A stretch of 64,000 bases of DNA, from contig NZ_AP025698.1 of assembly GCF_023167465.1 (NCBI RefSeq), positions 434,001 through 498,000 of the forward strand, in the 5' to 3' direction. The position numbers were made by a program, and so were the translations under genes. A model generated the notes under the pieces. The model saw only the letters and a list, made by a program, of their open reading frames with translations, was not told the origin of the DNA and made no database searches. This DNA is from Methanothermobacter tenebrarum. GTDB lineage: Archaea > Methanobacteriota > Methanobacteria > Methanobacteriales > DSM-23052. Each line of letters opens with the position of its first letter. Within the stretch, counting starts at the first letter, position 1. Positions 8,232-15,987 of this stretch are shown here, in pieces.

Positions 8232-8890
8232 TCATCCTGTTCTTCTCTAAATTTTTCGATAAGCGTTGAAGTTGCCGATGCTGTTATAAGACTTGTAGCC
8301 ACAATCGCACTTAACATTACCATGACACCTGTAAGCCGGCCAAGGACAGTTACTGGTATGATGTCACCGTATCCGACTGTTGTAAGGGTTTGGAGCACAT
8401 ACCATAAGGAATCCTCATATGTATTAACAGCTGGGTTGACGGGAGACTCCTCTAGGAAGAATAGTATAGTGAACAATAATAAAGAAGATATAAACAGGCT
8501 CAAACCATAAGTTAACCGGCTCTTTTTAACAAATTCATTAACGGAAGATGCAAGTTCTTTTACAGCAAAAAATAACCCAAAAACCCTCAATAAATTCAAT
8601 GGTTTGAGGATCAGGGAAGTGGGTTCAAGGCCTAAGGCGTATACGCCGATAAAATAAAATGGTATAGAGACAATAAGAACATTCCAATTGATGATCCCAA
8701 ATTTCAGGCGGGTGATATAACCAATTGCCAATATTATGCTCGTTACAAGATCAAAGAGGATTATATTGGAGAAGGTTGCATGCTTCAATGGCAAGAATAT
8801 GCTTATTAGAATAAGGAACCCGTCAAGGATTATTAGGGTGAGTATTAGCACCTGTAGGAAGAGACTAAACTTTTCTTGGATCTTCTCCAT
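8207..8890 (-). CDS. Two-pore-loop type potassium channel (TVGYGD filter), tail truncated
   Basis: A 227-residue integral membrane protein with several hydrophobic helices, then a pore loop carrying the K+ selectivity filter TVGYGD at 161-166 and a final inner helix (LTGVMVMLSAIVATSL). It resembles voltage-gated-like prokaryotic K+ channels without a RCK domain. A longer frame runs upstream to 8995, but the ATG at 8890 (MEKIQEKF) has GGGAG upstream and starts the first helix sensibly. Translation ends with DDPRREGIS; the natural coiled-coil tail appears to continue in another frame (8112-8231). Confidence 0.82.
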   Translation of the reverse strand: MEKIQEKFSLFLQVLILTLIILDGFLILISIFLPLKHATFSNIILFDLVTSIILAIGYITRLKFGIINWNVLIVSIPFYFIGVYALGLEPTSLILKPLNLLRVFGLFFAVKELASSVNEFVKKSRLTYGLSLFISSLLLFTILFFLEESPVNPAVNTYEDSLWYVLQTLTTVGYGDIIPVTVLGRLTGVMVMLSAIVATSLITASATSTLIEKFREEQDDPRREGIS

Positions 8891-8972
8891 CACATACAAC
8901 TCCCTCAAGAAGAGAAATCCTAGCATTTGATTGGGTGGGGTTAACCCTCCGCCTATAACCCCCTGGTTTTTT

Positions 8973-9506
8973 TCACGCCTTTTTGAGGACTTCATTGGGT
9001 TTTAGGATGCTGATGCCAGTGTTTTCTCCCACCACCTCTATTTGCACTATCCACTTTGGGTTAGTTTCATCCCTCTCAAGGGTTAGTCTGTCAATTAGAA
9101 GCTCTGAAAGATCCTCGATTATCTCCTCCGGGGTTTTTATGTATCTTCTACCCCTGAGGTCGCATATAACCTTGAATGAATCCCCTGGCTTAGTTTTTTC
9201 CTTTGCAAGTGCAACTGCCTTCTCTAGGATGCTGTCTTTCCTTGTTTTGACCACGATTTCGATGGGCACAACCTTTGATATTACTGTTGTGGGCGAATTT
9301 TCAAGAATTTTCACAGCCTTCTTTGGATCCATTGCAAGATCGATTAGAATTACATTAGGAAACTCACAATCTTTAATATTAAGTGGAGATTCATAATCCT
9401 GGAGTGCGAGTTCGAGCTCCTCCATCCCTACAAGCTCCTCGCCACCAACTCCACCCTTCTGGCCACATACAGTTACAAGAAGGTTAAAATATTCTGGAAT
9501 TTTCAT
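8973..9506 (-). CDS. THUMP domain protein (TAN1/THUMPD1-like)
   Basis: A 177-residue protein whose C-terminal two thirds match the THUMP RNA-binding fold: SKVVPIEIVVKT, a central GDSFKVICDLRGRRYIKT, then DRLTLERDETNPKWIVQIEVVGE. Stand-alone archaeal proteins of this layout resemble Tan1/THUMPD1, the adaptor for N4-acetylcytidine formation in tRNA, so tRNA binding is the likely role. No catalytic domain is present. The start is the ATG at 9506. It ends 82 bases before the channel start and may share its transcript. Confidence 0.8.
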   Translation of the reverse strand: MKIPEYFNLLVTVCGQKGGVGGEELVGMEELELALQDYESPLNIKDCEFPNVILIDLAMDPKKAVKILENSPTTVISKVVPIEIVVKTRKDSILEKAVALAKEKTKPGDSFKVICDLRGRRYIKTPEEIIEDLSELLIDRLTLERDETNPKWIVQIEVVGENTGISILKPNEVLKKA

Positions 9507-9558
9507 TTTACTTCACACTCCACAATTTTAGCAGAAAGTGGGTAGTATTCACCTAGAT

Positions 9559-9975
9559 TTATTGGTGCATCCTATGGTATAATCTTTTTTTGGTGTAAAA
9601 TTTGCATTTTTTAATCCATTGACAATTGCCACAGATTTTTTCCAAGGTCTTGAAATCTATCTTTTTGATTAACGAGCGCATTTCATGGTAGGCTCTGGTT
9701 TCTTTAACATTAAGGTTCAAGTGCTTGATTAGCCTCTCATCCTTGGCCTTTAGGTTCTCATCCTCCTCGCATTTACTCTTATTAGGGCACATCCTACAGA
9801 TCTCATCAACCTCATTTACCACTGTAACCTGGACGCTAGGATTCCCTTTTAGGATTTCGATGATACCCTTAAGGTTTTCTGTGAATTTTCTATCGTATCC
9901 ATATCCTTGGAAGCCTTCCATACATAGAAGGTGGTGTGCCCTAATCTGAAATTTTAGCGTCAACCTCCTCACCAT
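9559..9975 (-). CDS. DUF1284 domain protein (cysteine-rich, possible Fe-S protein)
   Basis: A 138-residue protein with the DUF1284 pattern RAHHLLCMEGFQGYGY near the N-terminus and two cysteine clusters, CRMCPNKSKC and CGNCQWIKKC. The cysteines suggest an Fe-S cluster or zinc; the function is unknown. The ATG at 9975 has AAGGAA upstream and overlaps the end of bioY by 35 bases. The GTG at 9972 is nearly as good. The overlap implies co-expression with the biotin transporter. Confidence 0.75.
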   Translation of the reverse strand: MVRRLTLKFQIRAHHLLCMEGFQGYGYDRKFTENLKGIIEILKGNPSVQVTVVNEVDEICRMCPNKSKCEEDENLKAKDERLIKHLNLNVKETRAYHEMRSLIKKIDFKTLEKICGNCQWIKKCKFYTKKRLYHRMHQ

Positions 9976-10582
9976 AGGCTTCCTTAGGGGTTATGGCCTT
10001 TGTAAGTGCGGAAGCTCCTGTGATCTTAATAATGTCTCCTATGATGAATGGTAAAAGGCCCATAACAAGGAGATCCCATAGGGATGGTGTGTACCCCTTT
10101 GTCGTGTAAACCCAGAAACTCAAGGCAAGGAGTCCTGGCACATAAATGAGTATGAAGTTTGCAAAGAGCATCAGACCAAACATTGGCATGAAATTCCTCG
10201 ATCTTACGTACTTATCGACGAAGTGGCCTAGAAAGAGCGCTGCTATTATGAAACCTACCAAGTATCCTCCAGTGGCTCCTAAGATGACGGTATAACCGCC
10301 TTCCATCCCAGCGAACCATGGTATCCCAGCCACGCCGAGGATCACATAAATTAGTTGGCTGAGGCCACCCCAATATCTTCCAAGGAGCACGCCTGAAATT
10401 AAAACTGCGAATGTTTGGGCGGTTACGGGTACTGGCGTCCAAGGGAGTGGGATTACAATCTGCGCCATTAAACCAGTTAAACAGGCCATGAAAAATGCCA
10501 TAATAGACTTGTTAACGAATGATTGGCTACTTCTCCATTTGAATAACATGTAACGTTTCCTGTAGTAGCTTTCCAGGTTCAC
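9941..10582 (-). CDS. bioY: Biotin transporter substrate-binding subunit BioY
   Basis: A 213-residue membrane protein, the S component of an ECF-type biotin uptake system. The sequence has about six helices and the BioY signatures VTAQTFAVLISGVLLG, GGYTVILGATGGYLVGF and a late LPFIIGDIIKI. The start is a GTG at 10582 with GGAGG seven bases upstream. A TATA-like TTTTTATAAAAAG lies at about 10631-10645 in its upstream gap. No EcfA/EcfT genes are adjacent, so it either works alone or uses shared energising subunits. Confidence 0.9.
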   Translation of the reverse strand: MNLESYYRKRYMLFKWRSSQSFVNKSIMAFFMACLTGLMAQIVIPLPWTPVPVTAQTFAVLISGVLLGRYWGGLSQLIYVILGVAGIPWFAGMEGGYTVILGATGGYLVGFIIAALFLGHFVDKYVRSRNFMPMFGLMLFANFILIYVPGLLALSFWVYTTKGYTPSLWDLLVMGLLPFIIGDIIKITGASALTKAITPKEAYGEEVDAKISD

Positions 10583-10667
10583 ATTAAACCCTCCAGGGGA
10601 TAATTAATAAGCTATCCTTTTTTTATGATCAGCTTTTTATAAAAACTTTCCCCATTATAATACTCTC

Positions 10668-10701
10668 AGTATCCTATGGGGGGCTATGAGCATAGGAGAC
10701 T
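10668..10701. other. Stem-loop at the end of arsR
   Basis: An 11-base inverted repeat (agtatcctatg at 10668-10678 against cataggagact at 10691-10701) with one mismatch and a 12-base G-rich loop. The right arm touches the arsR stop codon. It could be a transcription end signal for arsR, a protein-binding site ahead of bioY, or chance. Confidence 0.45.
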
Positions 10702-11038
10702 ATAAATGGAGTAGTAGTTTTTCTATGAGTTTTGGTATTTTCTCATCCGCTAGCCTGTAATGTATCCATACACCTTCTTTTCTCCATTTAAGGATCCCGG
10801 CATTTTTGAGTATGGCCAAGTGATGGGATATTGTTGGTTGGGGCTTTTCAAGGGCTTCTATTATTTCGCATACGCAGCGTTCCCCATGTTGGAGGAGGTA
10901 TACTATCTTAAGCCTTGTGGGATCGGCTAAGGCTTTTATAACGGAAGCATCCTCTTCGAGTTTTTCATCATCCGGGATCTTTGACAGGATCCTTTTAAGT
11001 TCCTTGACCTGTTCATCCGTCGGTCTTTTAAGTTTCAT
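10700..11038 (-). CDS. ArsR-family winged-helix transcriptional regulator
   Basis: A 112-residue DNA-binding repressor of the ArsR/SmtB family. The core is KALADPTRLKIVYLLQ, then the metal-binding-type motif RCVCEI (Cys55, Cys57), the recognition helix QPTISHHLAILKNAGIL and the wing KEGVWIHYRL. The two cysteines in the ELCVC-like position suggest response to As(III), Cd(II) or similar thiophilic metals. The start is the ATG at 11038 with AAGGAG upstream. It follows the universal stress protein by 9 bases. A permease with a thioredoxin 3 kb upstream is a plausible target, by inference only. Confidence 0.88.
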   Translation of the reverse strand: MKLKRPTDEQVKELKRILSKIPDDEKLEEDASVIKALADPTRLKIVYLLQHGERCVCEIIEALEKPQPTISHHLAILKNAGILKWRKEGVWIHYRLADEKIPKLIEKLLLHL

Positions 11039-11047
11039 GGAATCTCC

Positions 11048-11488
11048 TTATCTTTTTGATCGGACAACAAGTACTGGGACTCGAGCGTTTCTCACAACCT
11101 TTTCTGAGACGCTCCCCAATACGAACCTTTCTAGGGCGTGTTTACCTGAAACTCCAACAACGATAAGGTCAACGTCCTCATCCTCGGCTACCTGAAGGAT
11201 GGAATCCGCAGCCTTTCCTTCCACATTCTTCAAAGTGAATTTTATAGGGTATCCTTTTTCTTCTATCATATCCTTGACGTCCTCTAGGGCCTTTTCTGAT
11301 TCTTCTTTGAAGAGTTGGATCACCTTACGTGTTAGGTCCTCGACTGGGAGCTTCTCAACAGAATATGTTTCTGTTACTGCTAGGACGATTAACTCTGCAT
11401 TATTCTGCTCCGCGATCTTAATGGCATGTTCCGCCGCGATATTGGAACATTTAGATCCATCCGTAGCCAACAGTATCTTCTTATACAA
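11048..11488 (-). CDS. Universal stress protein (UspA family)
   Basis: A 146-residue single-domain Usp protein. It has the N-terminal ILLATDGSKCSN strand-loop and the C-terminal ATP-binding pattern GVSGKHALERFVLGSVSEKV, so it is of the nucleotide-binding type. The role is stress-related but not defined. The start is a TTG at 11488 with GGGAGGT seven bases upstream; no better ATG exists. It sits between an ABC-2 permease gene and arsR on the same strand with tiny gaps, so it is probably in one operon. Confidence 0.9.
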   Translation of the reverse strand: MYKKILLATDGSKCSNIAAEHAIKIAEQNNAELIVLAVTETYSVEKLPVEDLTRKVIQLFKEESEKALEDVKDMIEEKGYPIKFTLKNVEGKAADSILQVAEDEDVDLIVVGVSGKHALERFVLGSVSEKVVRNARVPVLVVRSKR

Positions 11489-11491
11489 GTT

Positions 11492-12244
11492 TTATACCTC
11501 CCTATATTCTGTGTGGGATGTTGCCTCATGGAGTTTTATAGAGGCTATGAAGAAAATTATAGTGAATAATAGCAGGGAAACTATATCAATGATTAAAGGG
11601 TATGTGTGCACTCCCTGCATCGAGTATCTTACAATATCCATAAGGTAGGTTAGTGGCGAGAATAAGGCTATGTAATTTCCCCAGCCCATGCTCTCTAGGG
11701 GTATGAATATTCCACTTATAAATACTAGGGGGAATTTGATAAGAGATGATAACATCATGATATTAGATGGGAGGTTCGTTCTCGGTGTTGATAGTAAGCT
11801 TCCAAGAGCCAAGAAACATATAGCAGCTAACATAACCCCAAGTACGAAAATCAGCGGGTCTGTGATGGTTATGTTAGTAGTTAATGCCAATATTATTGGT
11901 ATTATGGTTATTAGTAGGCTGAAACCCACAGATGCTAACATGTCCCCTATTATTATCGCATAGATCGAAACCGGGGATGCTATAAGCCTTTCTAGTGTGT
12001 TCATTTGAGCCTCCCACGGCATTATCACAGGGGATACTGAAGTTGCGGTGAAGAATACTGTCATACTTGTAAGCCCACTTATAAGGAAACTCCAGGGTAG
12101 ATGTTTACCCCCCACTATAAAGGTCAGGAAAAAGAATACCGGTATGAGAACACCGAATATTATCACGGGCCCCTTCAAATAGTATATTAGGATGTTCTTT
12201 TTTGTTATGGTTAGCGCACGATTTAATTGGCCCAAGCTATCCAC
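11492..12244 (-). CDS. ABC-2 type transporter permease
   Basis: A 250-residue integral membrane protein with about six helices and the ABC-2 layout: MPWEAQMNTLERLIASPVS after helix 2, then LIKFPLVFISGIFIPLESM and FSPLTYLMDIVRYS. It exports an unknown substrate (drug, lipid or polysaccharide). The start is a GTG at 12244, which overlaps the last codons of the ATPase gene. Its partner ATPase gene is broken (12237-13220), so the exporter may not work unless the break is an assembly error. Confidence 0.88.
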   Translation of the reverse strand: MDSLGQLNRALTITKKNILIYYLKGPVIIFGVLIPVFFFLTFIVGGKHLPWSFLISGLTSMTVFFTATSVSPVIMPWEAQMNTLERLIASPVSIYAIIIGDMLASVGFSLLITIIPIILALTTNITITDPLIFVLGVMLAAICFLALGSLLSTPRTNLPSNIMMLSSLIKFPLVFISGIFIPLESMGWGNYIALFSPLTYLMDIVRYSMQGVHTYPLIIDIVSLLLFTIIFFIASIKLHEATSHTEYREV

Positions 12245-13220
12245 CTTCTATTATCTTTATGAAGACTTCTTCTAGGGATGGGGTTAGGGTGTTTATTGAT
12301 TTTATCTTTAGGTCGTTTTCCATTGCAAATTTGCTTATTCTCCAGATAATTTCGGTTATATCCTCAGATTCTGCTATGAAACTCTTATCCCCTGTTTTAT
12401 TTATCGGTGCTCTGATAAGCTTTTTTATACTTTCGAAGTCAAGTTTTTCTTCAAATGTTATCTCAACTTTTCTCATCTCTTCTGTTAACTCCTTGAGGAG
12501 TTTTGGTTTGTCTATTGCCGCGATTTTCCCCCTGTTTATTATAGCTATCCTGTCACAGAGTTTTTCAGCCTCCCACATGTTATGGGTTGTCAGGAAAATG
12601 GTTTTACCCTCTCTTTTTATCCTTTTAAGTTTTTCTATTATCTTGATGCTGCTTTGAACATCCAAGCCACTTGTGGGCTCATCGAGGAATAATATTAGGG
12701 GGTTGTGTATAAGTGCCATGCAGAGTATTAGGCGCTGTTTCATCCCCTTAGAATAACCTTTAACTTTATGGTCTTTTCTATTGTAAATGTCGAAATCTTC
12801 CAAGAGTTCTTTTGAACGTCTGGTGGCATGTTCCTTGGGGATTTCATAGAGTCCTGCTGTGAGCATCATATTCTCCCAGCCTGTGATGTCTATATACGCA
12901 TTGGAGGTCTCTGGGACGACACCGATCTTCTCTTTAACCCTTATCGGATTCTTTATCATGTCATGGCCTAGAATGCTTATTTGACATTATCTGGTCTTAT
13001 TATACCTGTTAGCATTCTTACTGTGGTGGTTTTACCCGCACCATTGGGGCGGTGCTAGCGTTCTCCACGTGCGCTTGTACGCGCTGACTGTGGTGGTTTT
13101 ACCCGCACCATTGGGGCCGAGGAAACCGAATATTTCACCCTCTTTAACATTGAAGGTTATATTATCAACTGCTTGAATGTCCCCGAATCGTTTGCTGAGG
13201 TTTTTGACCTCTATTACCAT
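12237..13220 (-). pseudogene. ABC transporter ATPase, disrupted by a 67-base duplication/insertion and a 1-base deletion
   Basis: The N-terminal part (13220 to about 13087) has the Walker A motif [10 protein letters not shown]. The C-terminal part (from 12959) has the signature YSKGMKQRL, Walker B LILFLDEPTSGLD and the H-loop TTHN, so a complete ABC-2 ATPase of about 305 residues is recoverable. Two lesions split it. First, a 31-base sequence is present twice (13020-13050 and 13087-13117) around 36 extra bases, a net +67. Second, one base is missing near 12984, where the frame changes between RPDN and QISILGHD. Correcting both restores a continuous protein. It is paired with the permease at 11492-12244. 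Confidence 0.85.
13020..13117. repeat. 31-base direct repeat flanking a 36-base GC-rich insert
   Basis: The sequence beginning actgtggtggttttacccgc occurs identically at 13020-13050 and 13087-13117. The 36 bases between them (13051-13086) are 23/36 G+C, with CACGTG and GCTAGC palindromes, and are unlike the neighbouring coding sequence. The unit lies over the Walker A codons of the ABC ATPase. Confidence 0.9.
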
Positions 13221-13465
13221 TTTATCCCCTTAATTGTTTGAGGGTGGCTTCTAATTTCTCCAATTTTATCTAGGTTACCCAGAAGCTTTACTGGTATAAA
13301 ATCGAGTATTTATCTTTACTGAAACTTGTGGGGGGTGCTGATGGATCATGTTGCGGTTTTTGGCTTTTTCATCGTATACTCCAATGTTCTGGCCACTCGT
13401 TTCAGGTTCTTTGTCATGGACTGTAGTATAAACTTCTTATGATCCTTTCCTCCTCTAATGGAGGC
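13221..13465. other. Intergenic region between the zinc-ribbon and ABC ATPase genes
   Basis: It contains the likely promoter of the ABC operon on the minus strand (AT-rich, around 13295-13320) and no convincing gene. A 23-codon minus-strand frame near 13355-13424 lacks a suitably spaced ribosome binding site. Confidence 0.4.
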
Positions 13466-13663
13466 TTACATGTTCTTTAGTTTCTTTTGACAATCGTAAC
13501 AGTATTCTGTGTCCCTGTTGGTCCTGAAGACTTTTCCACATCCTTTACATATTACCTTTTTTAGGGTTGAGGCTTTCTTTTCGAGGATGCCTGTCATGCA
13601 TGCGCATCCGCCTGTTGTCATGGCCTTGATCTTGGCCTCGAAGCCTTTTTCTTCTTTTGCCAT
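13466..13663 (-). CDS. Small zinc-ribbon protein
   Basis: A 65-residue protein with a C-terminal zinc ribbon: CKGCGK and then CYDCQKK near the end. An N-terminal TTGGCACMTG cysteine pair precedes a Lys-rich linker. I do not recognise a named family. The ATG at 13663 has GAGGGTGAT upstream, so the longer frame to 13678 is not needed. It is the last gene of an operon with a thioredoxin-like protein and a permease, so a redox or metal-handling accessory role is likely. Confidence 0.7.
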   Translation of the reverse strand: MAKEEKGFEAKIKAMTTGGCACMTGILEKKASTLKKVICKGCGKVFRTNRDTEYCYDCQKKLKNM

Positions 13664-13679
13664 TAGTATCACCCTCATT

Positions 13680-13910
13680 TTATGATAGGAGGTCTTTTAT
13701 CTCTTCTTTGGATGCTATTCTACCCATGACTTTTATTTCACCATCTATTGCGAATGCTGGGAAGGCTGTTATACCGGATTCTAATATTGCATCCATATCA
13801 TCTATTTTCTCGATTTCTGCATCGATTCCAAGTTCATTTATGGCTTCTCTAACATTTTTTTCAAGTATTTCGCAGTTTGCGCATCCTAAACCATATATTC
13901 TCAGTTTCAT
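13680..13910 (-). CDS. Thioredoxin-like redox-active disulfide protein (Mt0895-like)
   Basis: A 76-residue minimal thioredoxin with the active site CANC at residues 10-13 and a cis-proline loop AFPAFAIDG. It closely matches, from memory, the small M. thermautotrophicus thioredoxin Mt0895. It probably reduces a partner disulfide, perhaps on the adjacent permease or a metal substrate. The start is the ATG at 13910 with GAGGTG upstream. It lies between the permease and the zinc-ribbon gene in a tight operon. Confidence 0.88.
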   Translation of the reverse strand: MKLRIYGLGCANCEILEKNVREAINELGIDAEIEKIDDMDAILESGITAFPAFAIDGEIKVMGRIASKEEIKDLLS

Positions 13911-13922
13911 GTTATTTTCACC

Positions 13923-14897
13923 TCATCCTATTATGAAATTGAAAAAGTAACCTGTTATTATTATGGAGATTGCCAGTATACTTATGAATAGTCCGAGGAG
14001 TTTTGGTTTCATAACCTTTCTTAATATTATCATCTCCGGGAGTGAAAGTGCAGTTATTGACATCATAAGTGCTAGTGCTGTTCCGGTGGCCATACCCTTC
14101 TCGATCAGGGCCGATATCAGGGGTATGGTGCCAGCAGCATTTGAGTATAATGGGACTCCTATAAGGACGGCTACTGGGACTGCTAGGATGTTCCTTTGAC
14201 CTGCATATTCTATTAGGAAGTCTTGTGGCACGTATCCGTGGATCCATCCGCCTATGGCAATGGCTATAATAATATAGGGTGCCACTCTCCTTAGAATGTC
14301 CTTTGTCTCATTTTTTGCTATTATGTATCTTTCTTTTAGTGTAGGGTCTGGTATTTCGGCTCTTAGATTTCCAAGTTTTTTCATCTTCTCAAGCGTCTCA
14401 TAAACGTAATCTTCGAGCTGGTTTTCTAGTTTTAACTTTCCTATGAGTATTCCACCTATTATGGATATTATGAGGCCAGATATTATGTATATGCTTGTTA
14501 TTTCCCAGCCAACTAGGCCTAGTAGGAGTATTATCGCCACTTCGTTTATCATGGGGGATGATATGAGGAATGAGAATGTTGCCCCGAGGGGTACTCCTGC
14601 TTCGACGAATCCTATGAATAATGGTACTGCTGAACATGAACAGAATGGTGTTATTATACCTACAAGGGCTGCTGCTATATTCCCTGTGTATTCGTGCCTC
14701 TTTTCTAGGGTTTTTCTGACCTTATGTGGGGGTATATATGTTCGTATAAATGATATGGTGAATATTAGGATTGTGAGAAGTATGAATATTTTTGTGGTGT
14801 CATAGATGAAGAAGTTCACCGCCTTGCCAAGGTGTGATGATGGTGTGAGTCCTATGAGTTTGTAGGTTATGTAGTCGGCGAGTTCTTGTAATACCAT
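13923..14897 (-). CDS. Permease of the DUF318/UPF0718 family
   Basis: A 324-residue integral membrane protein with about eight helices. The family signatures are TPFCSCSAVPLFIGFVEAGVP near residue 100 and a matching late GVPLYSNAAGTIPLISALIE, so it is built from two related halves. Relatives are predicted transporters, some linked to arsenic or metal efflux. The start is the ATG at 14897 with GGAGGTG upstream. With a thioredoxin and zinc ribbon in the same operon and an ArsR regulator nearby, metalloid or metal export is the best inference, not proven. Confidence 0.85.
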   Translation of the reverse strand: MVLQELADYITYKLIGLTPSSHLGKAVNFFIYDTTKIFILLTILIFTISFIRTYIPPHKVRKTLEKRHEYTGNIAAALVGIITPFCSCSAVPLFIGFVEAGVPLGATFSFLISSPMINEVAIILLLGLVGWEITSIYIISGLIISIIGGILIGKLKLENQLEDYVYETLEKMKKLGNLRAEIPDPTLKERYIIAKNETKDILRRVAPYIIIAIAIGGWIHGYVPQDFLIEYAGQRNILAVPVAVLIGVPLYSNAAGTIPLISALIEKGMATGTALALMMSITALSLPEMIILRKVMKPKLLGLFISILAISIIITGYFFNFIIG

Positions 14898-14907
14898 AAA
14901 ACACCTC

Positions 14908-14945
14908 CACTAATATATTTAAATTTATTAATATATCCTTTTGTG
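14908..14945 (-). promoter_or_regulatory. AT-rich promoter of the permease-thioredoxin operon
   Basis: On the minus strand a TTTAAATATATTA element lies about 20 bases before the permease start, inside a run of A/T with partial dyad symmetry. It is the best TATA-box candidate and could also hold an ArsR-type operator. Confidence 0.45.
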
Positions 14946-15071
14946 GGCTATCATATAAACCTTACTATCCCTAAGGACAGATAAAATAAGAGAAGCTTTT
15001 ATCTTCTTGTCGCCTGGAAAACCCACCCCTTTGAAAGGAAGAGTACGCGCAAGAATAGGTGACCGGGAAAA

Positions 15072-15953
15072 CTAAAGTAACTTAGCCCTGTCATAAAGGT
15101 TTTTGAGCGTTCCCATGTCTACGCTGGTGTATATTTGTGTTGTTGAAAGGTTTGAATGTCCAAGGAGCTGTTGTATGGCTCTTATGTCAACCCCATTCTT
15201 TAAAAGGTGTGTTGCGAAGGAGTGTCTTAGAATGTGCGGTGTCACCTTTTTCTTGATCCCCGCTTTTATCGCATAATTTTTTATTGCTATCTGGATATAG
15301 CGTGGTGTTAGCGGTTTCCCGAAGCGATTTAGGAATAAATATTCGCTTTCCTGGGTTCTTTCACGGAGGTAATCTTTGATTAGTTTTTTTGTTTTTTGGT
15401 CGAATAACACTATGCGGTCTTTGTTACCCTTACCCCTTATACGTATAGTCCTCTCCTTGAGGTCAATATCATTCACATTCAAGGATACAAGTTCTGAGAC
15501 TCGGAGTCCAGAAGAATAAAGTAGGGATAATATGAGTTTGTCTCTTGTTCTTGTAAATTTTCGCTTTCTGGTATCAGCATCCACTGCTCTTATCAGTCTC
15601 TTCACTTCATCCTCATTCAATGATTTTGGGAGTGATTTCACCCTTTTCGGGGTTTTAACGTCCTTTAGGTGGTCCATTTTATGGAATTCGAAGAATTTTT
15701 TAACAACAATAGTTACAAGGTATATGTAATTTTGGGATACTTTCTTCTCCCTTTTCAGGTATCTTATATATCTTTTAAAGGATCCTAGTATGTTTTTATC
15801 CGAATTTTCTTCATCTCTCAAAAACCTGTGGAAGTTATCTAGGATGGATTTATAAGTTTTTATAGTGTTTAATGAATAGTTCCTAATTTCTAGGTCGATT
15901 AGATAATCCTCTATCATCTCAGGGAAGTCCTTGAGGATACTCGTAGCTTTCAT
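15072..15953 (-). CDS. xerA: Tyrosine recombinase XerA
   Basis: A 293-residue site-specific recombinase, the archaeal Xer homologue that resolves chromosome dimers. The catalytic residues are visible: Arg151 (SGLRVSEL), Lys175 (GKGNKDR), His240 and Arg243 (PHILRHSF), His266 (LLGHSN) and Tyr275 (TQIYTSV). An N-terminal SAM-like core-binding domain spans residues 10-95. The ATG at 15953 is better spaced from the GAGGG ribosome site than the TTG at 15959. No dif-like site was recognised nearby. Confidence 0.92.
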   Translation of the reverse strand: MKATSILKDFPEMIEDYLIDLEIRNYSLNTIKTYKSILDNFHRFLRDEENSDKNILGSFKRYIRYLKREKKVSQNYIYLVTIVVKKFFEFHKMDHLKDVKTPKRVKSLPKSLNEDEVKRLIRAVDADTRKRKFTRTRDKLILSLLYSSGLRVSELVSLNVNDIDLKERTIRIRGKGNKDRIVLFDQKTKKLIKDYLRERTQESEYLFLNRFGKPLTPRYIQIAIKNYAIKAGIKKKVTPHILRHSFATHLLKNGVDIRAIQQLLGHSNLSTTQIYTSVDMGTLKNLYDRAKLL

Positions 15954-15987
15954 ATTCAAGTAACCCTCAACCTGTACATGTGGAAGA

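Noticed and set aside
13355..13424. A 23-codon minus-strand frame (MTKNLKRVARTLEY...) in the gap between the zinc-ribbon and ABC ATPase genes
   Set aside because: The GGAGGAAAGG element is too far upstream of the ATG and the peptide resembles nothing; kept as intergenic.
14911..14936. Palindromic ArsR operator in the AT-rich permease promoter
   Set aside because: The symmetry is only what A/T runs give by chance; recorded only as a promoter.
15001..15071. Possible small RNA between the permease and xerA genes, suggested by higher G+C
   Set aside because: No C/D or H/ACA boxes and no stable long stem could be seen.
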